From NCBI GenBank assembly GCA_040414495.1, contig JBEDUI010000250.1, positions 1-28,839 on the forward strand: a DNA stretch of 28,839 bases, given 5' to 3'. The DNA is from DATAVB01 sp040414495. Lineage in GTDB: Bacteria > Actinomycetota > Actinomycetes > Mycobacteriales > QHCD01. Below the pieces are notes generated by a model. The model did not search any database, had not been told where the DNA came from, and saw only the letters and a program-made list of their open reading frames with translations. Shown piece after piece: positions 21,623 through 28,839 of this stretch. How positions within the stretch are numbered: the stretch's first letter is position 1; each line of letters starts with the position of its first letter. The translations under genes and the position numbers were made by a program.

Positions 21623-22156
21623 CTAGTCTCGTATTTTACGGAGCGAACGCTGGCGGTTTTCGGCCGCGTAATTCGCCTCGTGGTCGAGCAACCAGCGCTT
21701 TACCGGAAGTCCGTAGTAATAGCCGCCGAGTGATCCGTCGGTACGAATTACCCGGTGGCACGGGACGATCGGGGCAATCATGTTGGTGGCGCAGGCCTGG
21801 GCGGCGGCGCGAATAGCATCCGGTCGTCCGGCCAGTGCCGCCAATTCGGTGTAGGTCACCGTCGTACCGGCCGGAATTGCCCGTAATGCTCGCCACGCCT
21901 CGGAGATGAACGGGCCGCCGATTTGCATGACCGGCAGCGTGTCCCAGGCGGTCAGGTCGCCGGCGAAATAGCGTTCGGCGGTTTTGGTGGCCTCGCCGAG
22001 CGAACCCCGTTCGACCAATTCCGCGTCCCGCAACGGTTTCGGCAGTTGCAGTTCGGACGCGTGCGCCTTGAAGCCACCGGCGACCAGGCCGTCCGGACCC
22101 ACCACCAACGTCAGCGGACCGGTCGGAGTGTCTATTGTGGACCATTCGAGCTTCAC
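21623..22156 (-). CDS. ogt: Methylated-DNA-protein cysteine methyltransferase
   Basis: Direct-reversal repair enzyme that takes the alkyl group from O6-alkylguanine onto its own cysteine and is thereby inactivated. 177 residues. The acceptor is Cys133 in VPCHRVI, preceded by the HTH segment TTVTYTELAALAGRPDAIRA and followed by GGYYYGLPVKRWLLDHE. The motif before the active site reads ATNMIAPIVPC rather than the common GxNPxxxxxPC. The GTG start at 22156 overlaps the TGA of the upstream alkA-type gene as GTGA, and the GGGA in that gene's tail can serve as ribosome-binding site, so the two are translationally coupled. The pair covers O6-alkylguanine and 3-alkyladenine damage. Confidence 0.92.
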   Translation of the reverse strand: MKLEWSTIDTPTGPLTLVVGPDGLVAGGFKAHASELQLPKPLRDAELVERGSLGEATKTAERYFAGDLTAWDTLPVMQIGGPFISEAWRALRAIPAGTTVTYTELAALAGRPDAIRAAAQACATNMIAPIVPCHRVIRTDGSLGGYYYGLPVKRWLLDHEANYAAENRQRSLRKIRD

Positions 22157-23610
22157 TGCGGTTTCCCTTCGTAACTCCACAAATGTTGCGCGGCGTACGC
22201 CCGCCATGGGCGCCAGCGCGCCGAATACGCGTCCAGGTCGGCCGCGGTTGCCGGGCCGCCCAACGCCCTACTCGAACGCAGCAGTCCGAGATCAGAGGCC
22301 GGTAGTGCGTCCGGGTCGCCCAGCGCCCGCATCGCAATGTACGACGCGGTCCACGGCCCGATTCCCGGCAACGCCAGCAATCCACGTACGGTCTCGGTCC
22401 GGTCCGCGCCGCGGTCCAGCGTCAACTCGCCGTCGGCAATCGCGGTCGCGACCGCCCGCAGCGTCCGCCGCCGCGCGCCGGTCAACCCGAGACCGTCCAA
22501 TTCGGACTCCGCCACCGCCTCCGGGGTCGGGAACAACCGGGCCAGCGAGCCGTCCGAAGTGGACAGTGGCTTGCCCAATGCTTCGACGACGCGGCCGAGC
22601 ATGGTCCGGGCGCCGGCGACCGAGATCTGCTGCCCGATCACCGCGCGGCAGGCCAACTCGAATCCGTCGACGTGGCCGGGCACGCGTAGCCCCGGCCGGG
22701 CGGCGACCAACGGTGCGAGCAGCGGATCGGCGCCCAACACGTCGTTCACCATGGCCGGGTCGGCGTCCAAGTCGCCCAGCGCCCGGGACCGGTTGACCGC
22801 CACGGCCAGGTCGGCGAAGCTCTCGGCCGACAACCGCAACGACAGGTGGTCGGTATCCGGGGTCAGTTCGATGACGCCCGTCGTACGGGGCAGGGCGAGA
22901 GTACGCCGGTAGCTGGTCGGGGTGAGCTCTTCGATGCCGGGGACCGCGCGCGAGGCCAGCCAGGACAGCCACGCTTCCGCGTCGTACGGCGGTCGCAATG
23001 CCAGCCGCAGCATGATCGCGCCCGTGGCGGGTCCGACCTGGTTCCGCCGACGGTCGGCCGAACGCAGCGAACTCGGGGTGCCGCCGAACGCCTCGCGGAT
23101 GCTGTCGTTGAACTGCCGGACGCTCGAATAGCCCGCGGTGAACGCGATATCGGTCAACGGCAGGTCGGTCGAGTCGATCAGCAGCCGCGCGGTCTGGGCC
23201 CGCCGGGTCCGGGCCAGCGCCAGCGGGCTCGCGCCGACCTCGGCCACCAAAAGCCGGTGCAGGTGCCGTTCGCTCACCGCCAGCCGCTTGGCCAGGCCGG
23301 CCACGCCACCGGAATCGACGACACCGTCGGCGATGAGGCGCAGCGCCCGGGCGGCCAGGTCGGCGCGTACGTCCCAGTCCGGCGAGCCGGGCGAGGCCTG
23401 CGGCCGGCACCGCTTGCAGGCCCGGAATCCGGCCGCCTGCGCCGCCGCCGCAACCTCGTAGAACGTGACATTCTCCCGGCGCGGCGTCTGGGCCGGGCAG
23501 CTCGGCCGGCAGTAGATGCCGGTTGTCTTCACGGCGATCACGAACCGCCCGTCGAATCGCCGATCACGGCTCTCCGCCGCGCGGTAGCACCCCTCGAAGT
23601 CCTCGATCAC
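22153..23610 (-). CDS. alkA: Ada-type sensor fused to AlkA DNA-3-methyladenine glycosylase
   Basis: 485-residue fusion. Residues 1-75 form the Ada metal-binding sensor with zinc cysteines 34, 38, 65 and 68 (CRPSC, CKRC); Cys34 is the expected methyl-phosphotriester acceptor. Residues about 85-185 are an AraC-type HTH (AKRLAVSERHLHRLLVAEVG, ITDIAFTAGYSS-like segment). The rest is AlkA: an N-terminal domain (MLRLALRPPYDAEAWLSWLA), then HhH-GPD with CRAVIGQQISVAGA, LLALPGIGPWTASYIAMRAL and the region PASDLGLL with the catalytic Asp. The protein thus senses methylation, can activate its own promoter and excises 3-methyladenine. GTG start; CAGACT lies 7 nt upstream. Ogt, part of Ada in E. coli, is the separate coupled gene downstream. 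Family members are common in actinobacteria. Confidence 0.92.
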   Translation of the reverse strand: MIEDFEGCYRAAESRDRRFDGRFVIAVKTTGIYCRPSCPAQTPRRENVTFYEVAAAAQAAGFRACKRCRPQASPGSPDWDVRADLAARALRLIADGVVDSGGVAGLAKRLAVSERHLHRLLVAEVGASPLALARTRRAQTARLLIDSTDLPLTDIAFTAGYSSVRQFNDSIREAFGGTPSSLRSADRRRNQVGPATGAIMLRLALRPPYDAEAWLSWLASRAVPGIEELTPTSYRRTLALPRTTGVIELTPDTDHLSLRLSAESFADLAVAVNRSRALGDLDADPAMVNDVLGADPLLAPLVAARPGLRVPGHVDGFELACRAVIGQQISVAGARTMLGRVVEALGKPLSTSDGSLARLFPTPEAVAESELDGLGLTGARRRTLRAVATAIADGELTLDRGADRTETVRGLLALPGIGPWTASYIAMRALGDPDALPASDLGLLRSSRALGGPATAADLDAYSARWRPWRAYAAQHLWSYEGKPQ

Positions 23611-23617
23611 GCCATCG

Positions 23618-23623
23618 AGTCTG
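23618..23623 (-). promoter_or_regulatory. Leaderless -10 of the ada-alkA gene
   Basis: CAGACT on the minus strand, 7 nt before the GTG; identical hexamer to that before the Fpg/Nei gene. An Ada-box is not obvious, but the 25-bp repeats begin about 60 bp further upstream. Confidence 0.4.
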
Positions 23624-23684
23624 CCGGTGGTCCGGATCGGCTGCTAGCGGGTTTCGGACATGGTCACGATGAAGGCGACCGGAT

Positions 23685-24000
23685 TGCAGCGAGCGTGACA
23701 GGAGGGCGGTTTTGCGTGCCTGAACGACCCTGGTGTCACGGTCGCTGCACCCACGGTCGCGGCCGGACCAGCGAACCGACTCTGGTGTCACGGTCGCTGC
23801 AAGAAAGGTGGCGTGTCGACGGCGTGACCGACCCTGGTGTCACGTGTCGCTGCAAAGTGGCTGCATTGCCTAGACCTCTACTTGTTGATCGGACCGTTGA
23901 TGGAAGCTCGCCGGTGTGGGCGTCGACCGTATTTGCGGTGACCGTGGCAAGAGGGTGGGTTTTGGGCCGGCTAAACGACCTTGATGTCACGTTCGCTGCA
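23685..24000. repeat. 52-bp-periodic interspersed repeat array
   Basis: The 404-bp gap 23611-24014 holds no supported gene. A 25-26 bp sequence starting CGACCCTGGTGTCACGGTCG recurs at 23725, 23777, 23829 and 23976 in direct orientation. The first three starts are exactly 52 bp apart, the fourth 147 bp on. A shorter inverted copy (TGCAGCGAGCGTGACA) is at 23685-23700. Sequence around copies 1 and 4 is also alike (a GAGGG..GGTTTT string on the left), so the true unit is longer than 25 bp. It lies upstream of ada-alkA and directly after the acyl-CoA synthetase stop. Confidence 0.85.
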
Positions 24001-24014
24001 GAAAGGGTCGCCGC

Positions 24015-25649
<1,635 letters not shown>

Positions 25650-25742
25650 GGTCGCCTCCGCGGACGTCGCCCAGTGCCGCCACACCCTAGTCCGGTCGCG
25701 GTACGGACAGAACCCTTTCCCGTAACGGCTTGGAAATAACGC

Positions 25743-26963
25743 TCAGGACCGATTGTGGTCAGTGACCGGCGCGCGTTCGACCGGGCAGGACATGCAGCGC
25801 GGGCCGCCCCGGCCGCTGCCCAGCTCGCTGCCGGCGATCCGTACGACCTCGATCCCAGCCGCCTCGAGCCGGGCATTCGTCTCGATGTTGCGCTCGTACC
25901 CCACGGTCAGCCGCGGCGCGATCGCCAGCGTGTTGTTGCCGTCGTCCCATTGCTCGCGTTCGGCCGTGACCGGGTCCAGGCCGGTGTCGATGACCCGCAG
26001 CGAGTCGATCCCCATCGCCGCGGCCGCGGTCGGGAAGAACGGCGCCGGGCCGGTGATCTGCAGTTCGTCCGTACCGTCCTCGGCCCGCAGCGTGTAGCAC
26101 TGCAGCGAGTCGGCCAGCGGCGGATACGTCACCACCGCGTCGGTGTCGACCATGGTGCATACGGTGTCCAGGTGCATGGTCGCGCGTTCCTGTGCGATCG
26201 GTACCACGAGCACGGTGTGGGCGACCCCGGCGGCGAACGCGCTGCGGGCCAACGACTCCACCCCGGCCGGCGTGGTGCGTTGTCCGACCCCGACGGCCAG
26301 CACACCCGGTGCGAGCAGCAGTACGTCGCCGCCCTCCAACCACTCCTGGCCCGGGGCGTACAGCTGACCGGTGCCGGCGAACCGCGGATGGTGTGCGTAG
26401 ATCGTCTCCAGCAGCTGCGCCTCCCGCCGGCGTACCTCCAACGACGGGCTGGTGACCGCTACCCGGTCGGCGATCCAGACGCTGGAGTCCCGGGTGAACA
26501 GCAGGTTCGGCAACGGGTTGACCACGAAGTCGTGCTCGTCCATCAGCTTGTACGCCAGGCCGCGGCCGGACTTCAGCTCGCGTTGGGTTACGCCGGCGAT
26601 CAGCGCCGTGGCCAGGTCGGCCGGGTGCAGATCGGCCAGGTAGCCGCCCACCGCCGCGCGCAGCGAGTGCCCCAGCCGCACATCGTCGGTGACCGCGCCG
26701 ATCGCGTACGACCGGGCCGGCGCCTGGTGCAGCACCTCCTGCAGCAGGTCGGCCACGTACAGCACCTCGACCCCGCGATCCCGCAGCGCCTGGGCGAACG
26801 CGTCGTGTTCTTCCTGCGCCCGGCCGACCCACGGGATCGCGTCGAAGAGCAGCTGGTCGTTGTTGCGCGGCGTCAGGCGTTTGAGCTCTGGTCCGGGCCG
26901 GTGCAACAGCACGGTCCGCAGTCGCCCGACCTCGCTGTCGGCGTACCCGGTCTGTGTGGTCAC
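25743..26963 (-). CDS. arcA: Arginine deiminase
   Basis: Hydrolyses L-arginine to citrulline and ammonia. 406 residues, the usual length. Catalytic signatures are GRLRTVLLHRPGPELKRLTP, the Asp of NLLFTRDSSVW, EGGDVLLL (Glu and Asp), the His of TMHLDTVCTMVD, EREQWDDGNNTLAI and the nucleophile Cys390 in RGGPRCMSCP. All expected residues are present, so it should be active. The other pathway genes (arcB, arcC, arcD) are not in the window; alone it may serve acid or nitrogen stress rather than ATP generation. GTG start at 26963 is leaderless, with TACGCT 6 nt upstream in a 23-bp divergent promoter shared with the siderophore-interacting protein. Confidence 0.93.
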   Translation of the reverse strand: MTTQTGYADSEVGRLRTVLLHRPGPELKRLTPRNNDQLLFDAIPWVGRAQEEHDAFAQALRDRGVEVLYVADLLQEVLHQAPARSYAIGAVTDDVRLGHSLRAAVGGYLADLHPADLATALIAGVTQRELKSGRGLAYKLMDEHDFVVNPLPNLLFTRDSSVWIADRVAVTSPSLEVRRREAQLLETIYAHHPRFAGTGQLYAPGQEWLEGGDVLLLAPGVLAVGVGQRTTPAGVESLARSAFAAGVAHTVLVVPIAQERATMHLDTVCTMVDTDAVVTYPPLADSLQCYTLRAEDGTDELQITGPAPFFPTAAAAMGIDSLRVIDTGLDPVTAEREQWDDGNNTLAIAPRLTVGYERNIETNARLEAAGIEVVRIAGSELGSGRGGPRCMSCPVERAPVTDHNRS

Positions 26964-26986
26964 GGACCCAGCGTAGGGTCTGGGCC
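26964..26986. promoter_or_regulatory. 23-bp back-to-back leaderless divergent promoter
   Basis: TAGGGT (26974-26979, plus strand) is 7 nt before the rightward GTG. TACGCT (26970-26975 read on the minus strand) is 6 nt before the leftward GTG. The two -10 hexamers share two base pairs. The core GACCC-AGCGTA-GGGTC is an inverted repeat. The -35 regions would fall inside the opposing genes and look weak. Confidence 0.55.
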
Positions 26987-27790
26987 GTGACGCAGGCCCG
27001 AACCCCGCAGCGACTCTGGAGCACTGAAGTCCACCGGACCGAGCGGGTCACCCCGGCCATGGTGCGGGTCACGGTGGGCGGCGAGCAGCTGGCGGAATTC
27101 GCCAGCAACGGTACGGACCAGCACGTAATCCTGTATTTCTACGAGCCCGGTGCCCAGCTGCCCGATCCGCTCACTTTGGACAATGCGCGGCGGGCGTTCT
27201 CGACCGTGCAGCCGACGATGCGGACGTACACGGTCCGCCGGGTTGATGCGGCGCGGCGGGAACTCGACATCGACTTCGTCTGCCACGAGGGCGGATTCGC
27301 CTCCGGCTGGGCGGAAAAGGCGCAACCGGGTGAACGGCTGATCTTCGCCGGTCCGTCCCGGGCGTACCAGCTCGAACCGGATGTCGACTGCTACCTGCTG
27401 GCCGGCGACGAGACGGCGTTGCCGGCGATCAGCGCGATTCTGGAGCAGCTCCCGGCCGGCGCCCGGGCCCGCGTGTTCATCGAGGTGGCCGATGCGGGTG
27501 AGCGGCAGCCGTTGGAGGGCGCCGGCGAGGTCGAATGCACCTGGCTGCACCGCGACGGAGCGCCGGCCGGACGGTCCGGCCTGCTGATCCGGGCGGTCCG
27601 GGATGCCCCGTTCCCGGCCGGAAAGGTGCACGCCTGGGTCGGTGCCGAGGCCGCGACCGTACGCGATCTGCGGAAGTACCTGCGCGATGAGCGGGGACTG
27701 CGGCGTAGCCAGGCCAGCACGTCGGTCTACTGGCGTTACGGCGAGAGCGAGGACACCTCGTTCAGGAATGCGTTCACGGCCGAGAGGTAG
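26987..27790 (+). CDS. Siderophore-interacting protein (FAD-binding ferric-siderophore reductase)
   Basis: 267-residue SIP-family flavoreductase that releases iron from ferric siderophores in the cytoplasm using NAD(P)H. The FAD domain has MRTYTVRRVDAARRELDIDF and EKAQPGERLIFAGPS. The nucleotide domain has CYLLAGDETALPAISAILEQ, HAWVGAEAATVRDLRKYLRD and the C-terminal VYWRYGESED. All core family motifs are present, including the Arg-x-Tyr-Thr flavin motif. GTG start without ribosome-binding site, TAGGGT 7 nt upstream. No siderophore transporter or iron-box was recognised nearby. Its last 55 bp overlap the convergent hydrolase gene. Confidence 0.92.
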   Translation: MTQARTPQRLWSTEVHRTERVTPAMVRVTVGGEQLAEFASNGTDQHVILYFYEPGAQLPDPLTLDNARRAFSTVQPTMRTYTVRRVDAARRELDIDFVCHEGGFASGWAEKAQPGERLIFAGPSRAYQLEPDVDCYLLAGDETALPAISAILEQLPAGARARVFIEVADAGERQPLEGAGEVECTWLHRDGAPAGRSGLLIRAVRDAPFPAGKVHAWVGAEAATVRDLRKYLRDERGLRRSQASTSVYWRYGESEDTSFRNAFTAER

Positions 27791-28521
27791 GCGGCCCGGT
27801 CCTCCCGGCGTACGTTGTGCCCGACGCCGGCGACATGTACGGAAGTCAGCTTGCCGCCGGCCGCCTGCCCGCATTCCACGGCGAATTCGGATGAGATCAG
27901 ACCGCCCCGGTCCGGGTCGCCATGGATGAGCAGCACCGGGCGGGTGATCGAGCCGAGCACCTCCTGCAACGGATTCGCGCCCTCGACCGGGACCTCGAAG
28001 ATCCGTTGGCTCAGCTGGCCTTTGGAGATCGCCCACGGCTCGAATTCGTCGTCCGGCCACAGTGGATGGTCGGCCTTGCCTTTGGCGACCCGGGTCGGTA
28101 CGTCCTGGGCCCGGGTCGCGGCCAGCGACTCCGGGAACGGCCGGCGCTGCTGGGCCGGTCGGTCGCCGCGCGGCGGGTCCTCCAGTACCAGGGCTTTGAC
28201 GAGGTCGGGACGGGCCCGGCCCAGGGCGGCGGCGTTGGCCGCGCCCATCGAGTGGCCGATGACAACGACCGGCCCGAGGTTCAGGTCATCCAGCACGGCG
28301 GCCGCGTCGGCGGCCTGTCGATCGGCGCTGACCGGCTCGTCGGGCATGTCAGATTCGCCGTGGCCACGGGCATCCAGGGTGAGTACGTCCGTGCCGAAGC
28401 GGTCGACCAGCGGATCCCAGCAGGCCGCCGAATCGCTGAAACCGTGCAGGAGCAGGATTTCTGGATTGTCGCCGTGGGCGTACCAGGCGATATGGGCAGT
28501 CTTTCCCGTACGGACAGCCAT
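27736..28521 (-). CDS. Alpha/beta hydrolase
   Basis: 261-residue soluble hydrolase of unknown substrate. The oxyanion strand is ILLLHGFSDSAACWDPL, followed by LDARGHGESD. The nucleophile is Ser91 in VVIGHSMGAAN. The acid residue is probably the Asp of LLIHGDPDRGG, and the base is the His of VAGVGHNVRREDR. Length and motifs are those of ordinary esterase/epoxide-hydrolase-like family members. ATG 28521 has TAGGCT 6 nt upstream and no ribosome-binding site, again leaderless. The 3' end runs 55 bp into the siderophore-interacting protein gene on the other strand, removing its last ~18 codons from single-gene use. Confidence 0.9.
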   Translation of the reverse strand: MAVRTGKTAHIAWYAHGDNPEILLLHGFSDSAACWDPLVDRFGTDVLTLDARGHGESDMPDEPVSADRQAADAAAVLDDLNLGPVVVIGHSMGAANAAALGRARPDLVKALVLEDPPRGDRPAQQRRPFPESLAATRAQDVPTRVAKGKADHPLWPDDEFEPWAISKGQLSQRIFEVPVEGANPLQEVLGSITRPVLLIHGDPDRGGLISSEFAVECGQAAGGKLTSVHVAGVGHNVRREDRAAYLSAVNAFLNEVSSLSP

Positions 28522-28527
28522 AATCGC

Positions 28528-28533
28528 AGCCTA
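28528..28533 (-). promoter_or_regulatory. Leaderless -10 of the alpha/beta hydrolase gene
   Basis: TAGGCT (minus strand), an exact TANNNT match, 6 nt before the ATG. Confidence 0.45.
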
Positions 28534-28557
28534 TTGCGCACGGCTTATCGCGGCGCC

Positions 28558-28839
28558 GCGCCTGTCCGCAATCGGCCCGGCTCGACCCCTTGTCTCAACC
28601 CCCGTGGCCGCGCCTCACCCTGCCCCCCTCTTTGTTGATCATGAAGTTTGTCGACACGAATGTCGGCGTGTCGCCGGCGTGTCGTGCAGGGAACTTCATG
28701 ATCAACAAAGCGGGGGGAGCGCGGGCACGGGTGGCGGCGGACCGGGATAGGTGCGGCCACGGGGTGAGACAGGGACTTGAGACACGGGGTGAACAGGGAG
28801 TTGAGACAGGGGGTCGAGGCGGGCCAGTTGCGGACACGC
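28558..28839. repeat. Nested inverted-repeat structure at the right edge
   Basis: An outer left arm (28558-28615) is matched in inverted orientation by 28749-28839 over about 50 bp (both contain TGTCCGCAA-like and GTGGCCGC strings), interrupted in the right arm by an extra unit. Inside the right arm, two ~25-bp direct repeats start CACGGGGTGA at 28758 and 28783. The inner palindromic element B sits between the outer arms. No gene is supported in 28534-28839, and the structure may extend past the window. Confidence 0.75.
28631..28709 (-). repeat. Palindromic interspersed element, copy B
   Basis: The arms TTTGTTGATCATGAAGTT and AACTTCATGATCAACAAA are perfect over 18 bp. Each extends by one further pair, then after a single mismatch by six C:G pairs (28623-28717). 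Read on the minus strand, the element aligns with copy A at 13450-13525, including CCCTGC, two CGACACGCCG-type units and the terminal arms. Copy B is about three bases longer in the centre. Confidence 0.88.

Noticed and set aside
23881..23890. Third copy of the palindromic element (CTTGTTGATC at 23881)
   Set aside because: Only about 9 bp match the arm and no partner arm or centre follows; likely coincidence.
23725..24000. CRISPR array suggested by 25-bp repeats with 27-bp spacers
   Set aside because: Only three regularly spaced units, repeats diverge, spacers resemble one another, and there are no cas genes.
25755..26990. 411-codon open frame antisense to arginine deiminase
   Set aside because: Arg/Gln/Gly-rich composition typical of antisense frames in high-G+C DNA, with no motif.

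Overview
The window looks like chromosome from a high-G+C actinobacterium (Actinomycetota). The DNA is roughly two-thirds G+C by eye, with strong third-position G/C bias, frequent GTG/TTG starts and several apparent leaderless genes (a TANNNT-like hexamer 6-7 nt before the start codon). Families typical of this phylum are present: a DUF1906 secreted glycosidase-like pair, PspC, and an Ada-AlkA fusion. The genus cannot be fixed from sequence alone. No tRNA, rRNA, transposase, phage gene or cas gene was recognised.

Layout. 1-2.35 kb: a fruK (partial) - DeoR-type repressor pair with its own promoter/operator, then an AraC-type regulator. 2.7-4.25 kb: a PspC mini-protein and a cyclopropane-fatty-acid synthase-type methyltransferase with a 14-bp repeat array upstream. 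4.4-7.0 kb: tandem paralogous secreted DUF1906 proteins. 7.0-8.2 kb: a 565-bp regulatory gap with paired TetR-style palindromes, then a multi-span membrane protein. 8.25-11.3 kb: a soluble HtrA protease, and a PadR regulator divergent from an SDR-fold protein plus a GNAT. 11.4-13.2 kb: an APH-family kinase convergent with a second GNAT, and a small TPR protein. 13.2-13.7 kb: a repeat-rich gap with a palindromic interspersed element. 13.7-15.9 kb: a MarR regulator divergent from a glyoxalase-fold dioxygenase and an alpha/beta hydrolase. This matches the MhqR/MhqO/MhqD quinone-electrophile defence gene set. 16.0-18.7 kb: a SpoU-type RNA methyltransferase and a secreted two-domain peptidoglycan hydrolase. 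18.9-19.8 kb: an aldo/keto reductase ending in a strong terminator. 19.9-23.6 kb: a DNA-repair neighbourhood (Fpg/Nei glycosylase, Ada-AlkA, Ogt) with a rhodanese and a DUF1203 protein. 23.6-24.0 kb: a 52-bp-periodic repeat array. 24.0-28.5 kb: an acyl-CoA synthetase, arginine deiminase, siderophore-interacting flavoreductase and alpha/beta hydrolase. 28.5 kb-end: a nested inverted-repeat structure containing the second copy of the palindromic element.

How the parts work together. Three small regulator-target units each have a good palindrome: DeoR/fruK, PadR/SDR-GNAT and MarR/MhqO-MhqD. The repair genes form a coupled alkA-ogt unit (GTGA overlap). The most unusual material is non-coding. It comprises a dispersed ~76-79 bp palindromic element present twice in opposite orientations and flanked both times by tandem repeats, a separate 25-bp/52-bp-period array, a 14-bp iteron-like array before the cfa-type gene, and a 27-bp duplication exactly across two convergent stop codons. 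No wholly new protein system could be demonstrated; the repeat families are the best candidates for something undescribed.
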